Shown piece after piece: positions 6,113-14,063 of a DNA stretch of 14,347 bases (position 1 is its first letter; every line of letters starts with the position of its first letter). Source of the stretch: Luminiphilus sp. (GTDB lineage Bacteria; Pseudomonadota; Gammaproteobacteria; Pseudomonadales; Halieaceae). The stretch is taken from contig JAKMEU010000392.1 in NCBI GenBank assembly GCA_022425845.1, forward strand, positions 1 through 14,347, given 5' to 3'. The translations under genes were made by a program, and so were the position numbers. The notes below the pieces were generated by a model. The model saw nothing but the letters and a program-made list of their open reading frames with translations. It had not been told where the DNA came from and ran no database searches.

Positions 6113-6955
6113 ATGGATTCAATGATGATGGCACTGCCGATCTTTGCCCTGCTTATGGCAGCAGAGGCAATTTTCACCCACCTGCGAGGGCACAATGTGT
6201 ATGCGCTCAAGGACTTCGGGGGTTCGATGTCGCAGTTGGGGATCAACATCGTCATGCGGCTGGCTGTTGGCGGTGCCATCATCAGCCTGCATTTCTTCCT
6301 CTATCAGTTTCGTATTTTTGAGGTGCCCGCCGGTCCCTTGGGATGGCTACTGACGTTCATCGTTATCGATTTCGTGTTCTATTGGTATCACCGCGCCCAG
6401 CATCGCGTTCGATTTTTGTGGTGTGCCCATGTGGTTCATCATTCCAGTGAGCATATGAACCTTGGGACGGCGCTGCGGCAATCTCCCACCGGCCCCTTTA
6501 CCAAGGTGCTTTTTTACTGGCCGCTCCCCCTGTTGGGGTTTGACCCTCTGGTCATCGTCAGCGCGGGCACGTTGGCGACCCTGTACGGTTTCTGGACGCA
6601 CACCCAGGTGGTGAAGAAGCTCTGGGCACCGCTAGAGCGGTGGTTTGTGACGCCCTCACATCACCGCTCACACCACGGGTCCAATCCCGAGTACGTGGAC
6701 AAGAACTACGGTAATTTCCTGATTGTCTGGGACCGGTTGTTCGGTACGTTTGAGCCCGAAGTTGCGCCGGTGCGGTACGGGCTGATCACCAATATCGATA
6801 CCTACAATCCCCTGCGTATTGCCTTTGCCGAATGGGTCAGGTTGCTGCGTGACTCAATGGCTGTTTCATCGTTGGCGGGCCTGTCACGTTTGTGGCTTCG
6901 ACCCCCCCGGGCACGATCTGAGTCAGCGCTGGAATCCGGGACGGTAAGCACCTGA
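6113..6955 (+). CDS. Sterol desaturase / fatty acid hydroxylase superfamily membrane protein
   Basis: Predicted 280-residue inner-membrane di-iron enzyme of the fatty acid hydroxylase superfamily, which uses oxygen to hydroxylate or desaturate lipids. The histidine clusters that bind the two irons are present: HRAQH (93-97), HVVHH (106-110), an isolated H163, and HHRSHH (183-188). Likely membrane segments are about 5-22, 42-64, 76-92 and 132-160. The length is typical for bacterial members. Several Met codons cluster at the start (residues 1, 4, 5 and 6) and the Shine-Dalgarno is weak, so the exact start may be a few codons later. The last 20 residues are polar and unconserved in look. The gene is divergent from the Tag-like gene, and a TetR regulator follows 157 bp downstream on the same strand. 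The substrate, which could be a fatty acid, sterol-like lipid, carotenoid or ornithine lipid, cannot be told from the sequence. Confidence 0.9.
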   Translation: MDSMMMALPIFALLMAAEAIFTHLRGHNVYALKDFGGSMSQLGINIVMRLAVGGAIISLHFFLYQFRIFEVPAGPLGWLLTFIVIDFVFYWYHRAQHRVRFLWCAHVVHHSSEHMNLGTALRQSPTGPFTKVLFYWPLPLLGFDPLVIVSAGTLATLYGFWTHTQVVKKLWAPLERWFVTPSHHRSHHGSNPEYVDKNYGNFLIVWDRLFGTFEPEVAPVRYGLITNIDTYNPLRIAFAEWVRLLRDSMAVSSLAGLSRLWLRPPRARSESALESGTVST

Positions 6956-7039
6956 ACCCAGCCGTCCGAAGGTCAGTCAAGCGTTGATGCTGGGGATGCC
7001 TTGCCCGCGGTGCAGCCTCGGTAAGCTCTTCTCAATTCA

Positions 7040-7068
7040 TCGGGGATATTCTAGGGTGTAACCCCCGA
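7040..7068. promoter_or_regulatory. Nested inverted repeats upstream of the TetR gene
   Basis: TCGGGG (7040-7045) pairs with CCCCGA (7063-7068), and the short palindrome GGGT-gta-ACCC (7054-7064) overlaps it. It lies 45 bp before the TetR start and 85 bp after the hydroxylase stop. It could be an operator for the TetR protein or part of a weak terminator; no T-tract follows. Confidence 0.25.
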
Positions 7069-7112
7069 GAGGGAATGGGTCTGACACGGGCACACTGTAA
7101 AGACATTGGACT

Positions 7113-7673
7113 ATGGCGCGAGACCGAAAGACTGAAATACTGCGATCGGCGATAGCAATCATTGCTGATAAGGGCTACGGCAGCCTCAGCATGCGCGCCC
7201 TGGCCCGTGCCAGCGGGTTGAAACTGGGTGCGTTGCAGTACCACTTCCGAACCTGGGAGGCGCTGCTCGTTGCGCTTGTCCACTACATTGAAACAGAGAT
7301 CACGACCGCGTTTGAAGCCGCGGCCGGTTCTATTGACCAGGCCTCGGTCATGGATTTGGTTGAGCTCATTTTGGATGAGCATGCGGGCACATCGGATGGT
7401 TTGTTTAGCGACCGGCTTTGGGTTCAGCTGTGGGCCATGGAGCAGGTGGAGCCCCTGGTTTCGGATTTGCTTGAGGAGGTCTATGCCAAGTTTCTGGTTC
7501 AGCTGGAAACGAGGCTTGCGGAAAGTGGTTGCGCCCAGCCCCGTGCGCAGGCGCTGGCGCTGATAAGTATGATTGAGGGGGAGTCGCTTTTTGTCGGCAC
7601 GGGCCGGCGGTGGGCGAAGGACCGTTCGGCGGTGCGCGAGGCTATATTGAGTATAGTGCGAGAGCGCTATTAA
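7113..7673 (+). CDS. TetR/AcrR family transcriptional regulator
   Basis: Predicted 186-residue one-component repressor-type regulator. The N-terminal DNA-binding domain spans about 5-52, with the helix-turn-helix at about 25-44 (SMRALARASGLKLGALQYHF), the classical TetR pattern ending in Y.F. The C-terminal part (about 60-186) is helical and would bind an unknown small ligand and form the dimer. Length is normal for the family. The ATG at 7113 gives an N-terminus of the usual type (MARDRKTEILRSA). It follows the hydroxylase gene by 157 bp on the same strand, and the next gene (Lrp) is convergent, so it is probably expressed alone or weakly with the hydroxylase. Its target genes are not clear; the hydroxylase and itself are the nearest candidates. 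The assignment to family is secure; ligand and regulon are unknown. Confidence 0.92.
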   Translation: MARDRKTEILRSAIAIIADKGYGSLSMRALARASGLKLGALQYHFRTWEALLVALVHYIETEITTAFEAAAGSIDQASVMDLVELILDEHAGTSDGLFSDRLWVQLWAMEQVEPLVSDLLEEVYAKFLVQLETRLAESGCAQPRAQALALISMIEGESLFVGTGRRWAKDRSAVREAILSIVRERY

Positions 7674-7845
7674 CCTGCCGGTGTCTCTGGATGGTTCCAG
7701 CAGGGTGCTACCCCATTGGCGCAGCTCGCGCCTGTCTGGTGACCCGCTGTCCTCCCCGCCGCTTGCCGCCAGGGTGACCTGATTAGCCGCGGCTGAACGC
7801 GTCCCATGGTGCGTGGTAGTGAGTCGACAAAAAAAGCAGCCGCCT

Positions 7846-8316
7846 TCAGGGTAACCGGGTCAAGCTTATGGCTGTTTCAGATTTAACTTCTTCTATCACC
7901 ACATAGGTATGGGTTTGGTCTACGAGGGGGATCATCGCCAGCTTCTCTCCCAGAAATCGCTGATAGTCCTGCATATCTGAACAGCGAATCTTCAATAGAT
8001 AGTCAAATCCACCTGCCACCATGTGACAGCTTTCGACTTCTGGCAGCGACCGCATCTCGCGGGAGAACTCGCGCAGATTGGCGGTACTGGTATTGGTCAG
8101 ATGAACCTGAATGAAAGCCACCGTTGAGGCATTGAGCTTGTGAGGGTCAGCGAGCGCAACATAGCCGACAATGTAGCCCTCGCGCTCCAGTCGCCTGACA
8201 CGGTCTAGGCAAGGGGTCGGACTGAGTCCCACTTTCGCTGCAAGTTTGACGTTGGATAAGCGGCCATCGCGCTGCAGCAGCTCGAGAATCTTGCGGTCTA
8301 TACGATCCAATGCCAT
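7846..8316 (-). CDS. Lrp/AsnC family regulator, probable PutR-like activator of putA
   Basis: Predicted 156-residue regulator close to E. coli Lrp. The N-terminal winged helix (LDRIDRKILELLQRDGRLSN, then LSPTPCLDRVRRLEREG at 31-47) matches Lrp nearly word for word. The C-terminal RAM ligand-binding domain (about 65-145) contains GGFDYLLK (102-109) and ends with TYVVIEEVK. Full length, with a Shine-Dalgarno GGAAG 7 nt before the ATG at 8316. It is divergent from putA with 140 bp between the two starts. PutR proteins of Agrobacterium and Rhodobacter are Lrp-family activators encoded divergently from putA and respond to proline, so the same job is likely here. A run of seven T (minus strand, 7835-7829) lies 10 nt after the stop but without a clear stem. 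A broader Lrp role remains possible. Confidence 0.9.
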   Translation of the reverse strand: MALDRIDRKILELLQRDGRLSNVKLAAKVGLSPTPCLDRVRRLEREGYIVGYVALADPHKLNASTVAFIQVHLTNTSTANLREFSREMRSLPEVESCHMVAGGFDYLLKIRCSDMQDYQRFLGEKLAMIPLVDQTHTYVVIEEVKSETAISLTRLP

Positions 8317-8375
8317 GGCGGGACTTCCAGCAGCAGTAAATAAGTCTTGAATGAAATATACGGTATTAAATGCTG

Positions 8376-8422
8376 ATTATAAGCCAAATTAAGAGTTAAA
8401 AGCTGCGCCGTATCACGATAAT
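8376..8422. promoter_or_regulatory. Divergent promoter region between the Lrp-type regulator and putA
   Basis: The 140-bp gap is strikingly AT-rich in its middle. On the minus strand a perfect TATAAT (8381-8376) would start the regulator transcript about 50 nt before its ATG; no good -35 is seen. On the plus strand GTTAAA (8395-8400), 16 bp and GATAAT (8417-8422) form a plausible putA promoter with a roughly 30-nt leader. Lrp-type proteins prefer such AT-rich DNA. No exact Lrp box was identified. Confidence 0.45.
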
Positions 8423-8456
8423 ACAGAGTTATATATTGCATCGTTGGTGGCCTGCC

Positions 8457-11400
8457 ATGCTGGAAGAGTTACGACATAGTGTTCGGCGTCAGACCCACGT
8501 CGATGAAAAGCAGGTGGTCTCCGAGCTGCTCCGGTATGACAACCTCAATGAGGCCAGCAAGGCCTCGGTTTCCCAGCAGGCCACTCTGCTGGTTAACGGT
8601 TGCCGTCGTCGCAGTCACCAAGCCGGCACCTTGGATGCCTTCCTTCAGGAATTTGGGCTGTCCAATAAGGAAGGTGTCGCGCTCATGTGCCTGGCAGAGG
8701 CCCTGTTGCGGGTACCCGATGAGGCGACAGCTGATCAATTGATCGCTGAAAAAATCCGCTCGGGAGACTGGGGCTCTCATCAGGGCGCATCCTCCTCTCG
8801 ATTTGTTAACGCGTCTGTTTGGGGTCTCATGCTGACCGGCCGTATCGTCGGTCTGGAGAGCGATGCCACCGAGGACCCGGGTTCCTGGGTTCGAACGCTG
8901 ACCAAAAAGCTGGGGGAGCCCGTTGTTCGGCAAGCCGTACTGCAGGCAATGAAAATAATGGGTGGGCAGTATGTGCTGGGGCGCACGATCGAAGAAGCCA
9001 TTCGGAAAGGGCGCACCACCAACAGTGCGGGCACCCGGTTTTCCTTTGACATGCTGGGAGAGGGCGCCCGCACCGCGACCGATGCACAGCGCTATTTTGA
9101 CGCCTATGCCGAGGCCATTCGTGTTTTGGCCGCCAGCAACGACGACAGCGACATAACCAGCGCCGCGGGCATTTCTATCAAGCTCTCTGCACTCCATCCC
9201 CGCTATGCCTACCGCCAGCAGGGCCGCGTCATGTCGGAGTTGCTGCCCAGGGTTAAAGCCCTGGCCTTGATGGCGCGAGCCGGTGGGTTGAGTTTCAACA
9301 TTGACGCCGAGGAATCTGAACGCCTGGATATCTCCCTCGACGTCTTTGAGGCATTGGCTAAAGATCCGGATCTCGTGGCCTGGGAGGGTCTGGGGTTTGT
9401 CTTGCAGGCCTATCAGAAGCGCGCCGTCGCCACCTGCGACTGGTTGATCGAACTGGCGCACCAGACCCACCGGCGCTTGATGATTCGACTGGTGAAGGGT
9501 GCTTACTGGGACCGGGAGATCAAGCACGCACAGGAGCGCGGGCTAGCCGATTACCCTGTGTTTACTCGAAAGTGCCACACCGATCTTTCCTATCAAATTT
9601 GTGCGGCCAAACTCCTGGCCGCCGCGGACGCCGTGTTCCCACAGTTCGCGACGCACAACGCGCATACGGTTGCAATGATTATGAGGCTGGCCAGAGGCCA
9701 GACTGACTTCGAATTCCAGCGTTTGCACGGTATGGGACAGTTGCTCTACGCGCAGCTATCCGAGTCTGCTCCGGACACAACGATCCGCGTGTACGCACCC
9801 GTGGGCAGCCACAAGGACCTCCTTCCGTATCTGGTCAGAAGGTTGTTGGAGAACGGGGCCAACAGCTCATTTGTTAATCGATTTTTGGATGCGAACGTGC
9901 CCGCTGAAGTGCTGAACCGGGACCCGGTGCAAGACGTTCTGGCGGTCCCTGAACGTCGTCACGTGAGGATTCCCTTGCCGAGGCACTTGTATGCCCAAGA
10001 GCCTGCGCCCTGGCTCAATGCGAATGGACTCGATTTGGATGATGCATCCGTGGTCAGCGCTCTGCTGCCCCAGCTCTTGACGCCACCGTCACAGCAATTG
10101 GAAGCGCTGCCCATCGTGGGCGGACAGTCTGTCATCGGTGACCTGACACCCGTAACCAATCCGGCATCAGGTTCGGTGGTTGGCTTTGTGGCATCGGCCA
10201 CGGCAGAGCAGCGGGAACAAGCCCTCGAACGTGCGACTGCTGTACAGCCTCACTGGGATCGCAAGGGTGCAAGTCATCGCGCCGCATGCCTGGAGCGTGC
10301 CGCCGATTTGCTGGAGTCGGAGACACCGGTACTGATGGGAATGATCGTAGCTGAGGCGGGTCGGACCATTGACGATGCCCTCGCTGAAGTTCGGGAAGCG
10401 ATTGATTTCTGTCGCTACTATGCGCAGCAGGCGAAGCACAATTTTTCAGCGCCACTGACGCTGCCCGGCCCAACGGGAGAGCTCAACGAACTCAGTCTGC
10501 AGGGAAGGGGGGTTTTCCTCTGCATTAGCCCGTGGAACTTTCCCCTCGCTATTTTTGTGGGGCAGGTGGTCGCGGCGCTGGTGACCGGGAATGCGGTCAT
10601 TGCAAAACCGGCGGAACAAACGCCCCTGATTGCGTCTCACACCGTGAAATTGCTTCACGATGCGGGCATTCCGCAGGACATTCTCCACTTGCTCCCGGGG
10701 GATGGTGAAACCGTGGGCGCCGCGCTGGTGGTCGACAGCCGAATATCGGGAGTGGTATTCACCGGCAGCACCGAGACAGCGCAAAGCATCAATCGACAGC
10801 TCGCAGCCCGGGAGGGACCTATCGTGCCGCTGATTGCTGAAACCGGCGGCCTGAACGTGATGTTGGTGGATGCAACGGCGCTACCCGAGCAGGTCGTGGA
10901 TGACGTAATCGCATCGGCCTTTCAAAGTGCGGGGCAGCGCTGTAGTGCATTGCGCGTGCTGTACCTGCAGGACGACATTGCGGATGCCGTTGTAGACATG
11001 CTGTGCGGAGCAACCCAAGAATTGAGGGTTGGCGACCCGGCAGAGTTACGAACAGATGTCGGGCCGGTCATCGACGCGCAGGCCCAGCGGGAGATTGATC
11101 AGCATGCCGAAAGGATGTGCCGGGAGGGTCGGCGCTTGACGGCAGCCTCGCTGGACCCCGAGCTCTCCAATGGCCACTTCGTCGCCCCCCAGATTTACGA
11201 AATAGAACACCTCGGTCAACTGGACCGCGAGGTGTTCGGGCCCATCCTGCATGTGATTCGATACAAGAAATCGCAGCTGCAGGCTGTTTTGGCCGATATC
11301 AGGGCGTCGGGCTATGGACTCACCCTGGGTATTCACAGTCGGATAGACGGCTTTGCCCAGGCAGTCTTTGAAAATACTCGAGTGGGCAACACCTATATCA

Positions 11401-11579
11401 ATCGCAACACGGTGGGCGCGGTCGTGGGTGTGCATCCGTTCGGTGGTCAAGGTCTGTCGGGTACGGGGCCGAAGGCGGGTGGACCTCACTATCTCTATCG
11501 TTTCGTCACTGAGAAGACCCGCACGGACAATGTGGTGGCCAAGGGCGGCAATACGGATCTATTCACGCTTCAGGAGTAG
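8457..11579 (+). CDS. putA: Bifunctional proline dehydrogenase / L-glutamate-gamma-semialdehyde dehydrogenase PutA
   Basis: Predicted 1040-residue enzyme that oxidises proline to glutamate: an FAD proline dehydrogenase passes electrons to quinone at the membrane, and an NAD-linked dehydrogenase oxidises the semialdehyde. The N-terminal helical part (about 1-120) is followed by the dehydrogenase barrel, with SIKLSAL (240-246), NIDAEE (281-286) and RLVKGAYWD (344-352). The aldehyde dehydrogenase half has SPWNFPL (691-697), the base E795 in AETGG and the catalytic C829 in GQRCSALR, and ends with HPFGGQGLSGTGPKAGG. There is no ribbon-helix-helix domain and no extra C-terminal domain, so this is the short form (E. 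coli PutA has 1320 residues) and cannot repress itself. The frame opens with a TTG at 8436; the ATG at 8457 fits short PutAs better. It is probably controlled by the divergent Lrp-type regulator. It is intact throughout. Confidence 0.96.
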   Translation: MLEELRHSVRRQTHVDEKQVVSELLRYDNLNEASKASVSQQATLLVNGCRRRSHQAGTLDAFLQEFGLSNKEGVALMCLAEALLRVPDEATADQLIAEKIRSGDWGSHQGASSSRFVNASVWGLMLTGRIVGLESDATEDPGSWVRTLTKKLGEPVVRQAVLQAMKIMGGQYVLGRTIEEAIRKGRTTNSAGTRFSFDMLGEGARTATDAQRYFDAYAEAIRVLAASNDDSDITSAAGISIKLSALHPRYAYRQQGRVMSELLPRVKALALMARAGGLSFNIDAEESERLDISLDVFEALAKDPDLVAWEGLGFVLQAYQKRAVATCDWLIELAHQTHRRLMIRLVKGAYWDREIKHAQERGLADYPVFTRKCHTDLSYQICAAKLLAAADAVFPQFATHNAHTVAMIMRLARGQTDFEFQRLHGMGQLLYAQLSESAPDTTIRVYAPVGSHKDLLPYLVRRLLENGANSSFVNRFLDANVPAEVLNRDPVQDVLAVPERRHVRIPLPRHLYAQEPAPWLNANGLDLDDASVVSALLPQLLTPPSQQLEALPIVGGQSVIGDLTPVTNPASGSVVGFVASATAEQREQALERATAVQPHWDRKGASHRAACLERAADLLESETPVLMGMIVAEAGRTIDDALAEVREAIDFCRYYAQQAKHNFSAPLTLPGPTGELNELSLQGRGVFLCISPWNFPLAIFVGQVVAALVTGNAVIAKPAEQTPLIASHTVKLLHDAGIPQDILHLLPGDGETVGAALVVDSRISGVVFTGSTETAQSINRQLAAREGPIVPLIAETGGLNVMLVDATALPEQVVDDVIASAFQSAGQRCSALRVLYLQDDIADAVVDMLCGATQELRVGDPAELRTDVGPVIDAQAQREIDQHAERMCREGRRLTAASLDPELSNGHFVAPQIYEIEHLGQLDREVFGPILHVIRYKKSQLQAVLADIRASGYGLTLGIHSRIDGFAQAVFENTRVGNTYINRNTVGAVVGVHPFGGQGLSGTGPKAGGPHYLYRFVTEKTRTDNVVAKGGNTDLFTLQE

Positions 11580-11641
11580 GATGTCCAATGGATTGGATCG
11601 AATGGGCCAGCAGGCGACCCGATGCCGACTGCTTATACGCT

Positions 11642-11657
11642 TTAAACTGTGGTTTAA
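11642..11657. repeat. Small inverted repeat in the gap after putA
   Basis: TTAAAC and GTTTAA form a perfect 6-bp inverted repeat around TGTG, 62 bp after the putA stop and 79 bp before the acyltransferase start. It is AT-rich and has no T-tract, so it is more like a binding site or promoter element than a terminator. Low certainty. Confidence 0.3.
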
Positions 11658-11736
11658 TTCGCGCGCGTTCACGGGGTGCAGAGATACCGGCTGCCATCCC
11701 CCAAAATTCCCCGCAATTTATTGGAGCCCGGGACAC

Positions 11737-12309
11737 ATGAAGTGGCAGAAACTGGGGAAGGAATTACCGCAGGTCTATAACCCGGTCACCCGTTTGATTG
11801 GTCGATTGACCCTTCGGACCATGGGCTGGCGCATCCGGGGTGAGTTTCCCAATCGGCCGAAGTTTATCGTCGCCCTGATGCCCCACAGTTCCAACATGGA
11901 TTTTATCCTGACGATTGCGGTGCTGTGGGCGCTGGGCCTCAAGTCGAGCTTTATGATGAAGCACACCCTGTTCTGGTTTCCCCTGGGGCCCATCTTGCGG
12001 GGTCTGGGCGGCATACCCGTTGACCGCCGCAGTTCCCAGGGCCTGGTCGAGCAGATGAGCGCCGAATTTCGTCGTCGCTCTCGCCTTGTGCTGGGCGTTA
12101 CGCCCCAGGGGACCCGGTCGGCTTCGGGAGAGTTCAAGCAGGGCTTTGCAAGAATTGCCTCGGCCGCTGCGGTTCCCGTATTGCCCGCCATCCTGCACTA
12201 CAAAAACCGGACGGTGCGGCTGGCGTCGCTGATCGAGGAATTCAATGACGTGCCCAAACTTATGGCGACCGTCCAAGCGCTGTCACTGAGCGGATCTGCG
12301 AGATCGTGA
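11737..12309 (+). CDS. Short PlsC-like lysophospholipid acyltransferase family protein
   Basis: Predicted 190-residue membrane-associated acyltransferase of the PlsC type, which transfers acyl chains to lysophospholipids or related acceptors. The catalytic HX4D motif is H50-D55 (PHSSNMDF), and the acceptor-binding GGIPVDRR is at 91-98. The third motif reads TPQGTRS (122-128); most family members have an E where Q124 stands. The frame is open further upstream into putA, but that part is in another frame of putA and has no similarity; the ATG at 11737 begins a typical N-terminus and has GGAG upstream. Length fits the short, roughly 190-residue group rather than the 240-residue PlsC. The last residues (LSLSGSARS) look unconserved. 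It lies 157 bp after putA, probably with its own promoter, and converges on the aldehyde dehydrogenase gene. Substrate is unknown; a role in membrane lipid remodelling is the general expectation. Confidence 0.85.
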   Translation: MKWQKLGKELPQVYNPVTRLIGRLTLRTMGWRIRGEFPNRPKFIVALMPHSSNMDFILTIAVLWALGLKSSFMMKHTLFWFPLGPILRGLGGIPVDRRSSQGLVEQMSAEFRRRSRLVLGVTPQGTRSASGEFKQGFARIASAAAVPVLPAILHYKNRTVRLASLIEEFNDVPKLMATVQALSLSGSARS

Positions 12310-12495
12310 ACCGCAGCCGCGTGGCTTGAGTCCGCCTCGACTATCATTGCACTGTGCGCGGATTTGCCCAGGCGCAGTCACAGAAGCCGGGCAGGGTCGT
12401 TTTACGCTCAGGCCTTTGTCGCCGTTAGCGGCGTCGCCCCCAGTACACCCGCGACAAGCCCGAAGCCTGCCAGGCGCCATCTGCAGGTAAGCGGC

Positions 12496-12521
12496 CCGAG
12501 GACACTGCACAGCGTCCTCGG
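12496..12521. terminator. Strong hairpin between convergent genes, probable bidirectional terminator
   Basis: CCGAGGAC (12496-12503) and GTCCTCGG (12514-12521) pair perfectly; a mismatch and two more pairs (CT/AG) leave a 4-base loop, GCAC. It lies in the 236-bp gap between the convergent acyltransferase and aldehyde dehydrogenase genes, 24 bp beyond the stop of the latter. There is no T-tract on either side, so it may be a transcript-end stabiliser rather than a classical intrinsic terminator. The rest of the gap shows nothing. Confidence 0.55.
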
Positions 12522-12545
12522 TGCAAATGCCTGTCTGCCTTGGGT

Positions 12546-14063
12546 TTAGAAGAAGCCCAACGGACTATCGGCATAGCTGATGAGCAGGTTTTTCTTCTGC
12601 TGGTAGTGCTCCAACGTGACCTTGTGGCCCTCACGGCCGATGCCCGATTTCTTGTAACCGCCAAAGGCAGCATGAGTGGGATAGGCGTGGTAGCAGTTCA
12701 TCCATATCCGTCCCGCCTGAATGCCTCGCGCCATGCGATAGGCCCGGTTGGTATCCCGGGTCCAAAGTCCGGCGCCCAATCCGTATTCAGTGTCATTGGC
12801 AATGGCCAGCGCTTCCTCTTCGGTTTTGAAGGTGGTGACGCCGACCACGGGGCCGAAGATCTCCTCTTGGAACACACGCATTTCGTTACTGCCTTTGAAA
12901 AACGTGGGCTGGATATAGTAGCCGCCGCCAAGGCCTTCAACCTGTTCTATATCACCGCCAATGAGGATCTCCGCGCCTTCCTCGCGGCCGATCTGCAGGT
13001 AGCCCATGATTTTATCGAACTGCTCCTGGGACGCCTGGGCACCGACCATTGTGTTGACATCAAGGGGGTTGCCCCGGGTGATCTTCTTGGTTCGCTCGAT
13101 CACCATCGCCATGAAGGGCTCATAAATATCTTCGTGGATCAGAGCCCGGGAGGGGCAGGTACAAACCTCACCCTGATTCAGGAAGCCCAGCACCATGCCT
13201 TCCACGGCCTTGCTGATAAAATCGTCACTTTGATCCATGACGTCGGCAAAATAGATGTTCGGCGACTTGCCCCCCAACTCGACGGTGGAGGGAATCAACG
13301 TCTCGGCGGCGCAGCGCAGAATGTGATGCCCGATGGCGGTAGACCCCGTAAACGCAATCTTCGCAATACGGGTACTGGTCGCCAGGGCTTGTCCTGCCTC
13401 GGTGCCGTACCCATTAACGATATTCACCACACCCGCGGGTAACAGGTCACCGATGAGTTCCATCAGAACGCAGATAGAGGCGGGCGTTTGTTCAGCCGGT
13501 TTCATCACCGTGCAGTTGCCTGCGGCCAGCGCGGGCGCGAGCTTCCAGCAGGCCATAAGTAAGGGAAAGTTCCAGGGAATGATCTGACCCACCACGCCCA
13601 GGGGTTCGTGGATGTGGTAGGAGACCGTGGTGGGATCTATTTCTGCCATTGAGCCTTCCTGTGCCCGAATGCAGCCGGCGAAGTAGCGGAAGTGATCCAC
13701 ACACAATGGCAGGTCGGCGGCGAGGGTCTCGCGCACGGCCTTGCCGTTGTCCCAGGTCTCGGCCACCGCGAGCATCTCGAGGTTGGCTTCAATACGATCG
13801 GCTATTTTCAGGAGAATGTTGGAGCGCTCGGTCGCTGGGGTGGCGCCCCAGGCATCCTTGGCCGCGTGTGCAGCATCCAGTGCCAGATTGATATCAGCCT
13901 CTTTTGATCGCGGGATCTTGCAAAATTCCTCTCCGTTGACCGGAGAGATATTGCCAAAATACGCGCCATCGACGGGGGCAACCCATTCGCCCCCGATGTA
14001 GTTTTCATACTGGGGCTTGAACTGAACAATGGCTCCCTCGGAGCCCGGGTTTGCGTAGACCAT
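12546..14063 (-). CDS. NAD-dependent aldehyde dehydrogenase, ExaC/AldB type
   Basis: Predicted 505-residue cytoplasmic aldehyde dehydrogenase that oxidises aldehydes such as acetaldehyde to the acid. Rossmann and catalytic motifs are complete: IPWNFPL (162-168), FTGST (238-242), general base E262 (VELGGKSP) and catalytic C301 in NQGEVCTCPSR. That cysteine motif and the ending ISYADSPLGFF are typical of the ExaC, AldB and AcoD group (Pseudomonas acetaldehyde dehydrogenase, E. coli AldB) rather than of betaine or succinate semialdehyde dehydrogenases. The ATG at 14063 has a strong Shine-Dalgarno (AAGAGG, 5 nt spacing). It appears to be a single gene; its upstream neighbour is outside the window, so no alcohol dehydrogenase or quinoprotein partner is seen. 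I found no clear sigma-54 element upstream. It could serve ethanol oxidation or general aldehyde detoxification. Confidence 0.93.
   Translation of the reverse strand: MVYANPGSEGAIVQFKPQYENYIGGEWVAPVDGAYFGNISPVNGEEFCKIPRSKEADINLALDAAHAAKDAWGATPATERSNILLKIADRIEANLEMLAVAETWDNGKAVRETLAADLPLCVDHFRYFAGCIRAQEGSMAEIDPTTVSYHIHEPLGVVGQIIPWNFPLLMACWKLAPALAAGNCTVMKPAEQTPASICVLMELIGDLLPAGVVNIVNGYGTEAGQALATSTRIAKIAFTGSTAIGHHILRCAAETLIPSTVELGGKSPNIYFADVMDQSDDFISKAVEGMVLGFLNQGEVCTCPSRALIHEDIYEPFMAMVIERTKKITRGNPLDVNTMVGAQASQEQFDKIMGYLQIGREEGAEILIGGDIEQVEGLGGGYYIQPTFFKGSNEMRVFQEEIFGPVVGVTTFKTEEEALAIANDTEYGLGAGLWTRDTNRAYRMARGIQAGRIWMNCYHAYPTHAAFGGYKKSGIGREGHKVTLEHYQQKKNLLISYADSPLGFF

Noticed and set aside
7785..7794. 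Palindrome AGCCGCGGCT as terminator between TetR and Lrp genes
   Set aside because: It has no loop and no T-tract; a 10-bp GC palindrome is expected by chance in GC-rich DNA.
8469..9527. 352-residue open frame on the minus strand
   Set aside because: It lies opposite the PutA coding region, whose motifs are intact, and has no family features.
11353..11736. N-terminal extension of the acyltransferase into putA
   Set aside because: The extension is an out-of-frame reading of the putA 3' end, rich in Arg and Ser; the acyltransferase homology starts at 11737.
12540..13442. 300-residue open frame on the plus strand
   Set aside because: It is antisense to the clearly conserved aldehyde dehydrogenase and shows no recognisable domain; GC-rich codon use opens such frames.
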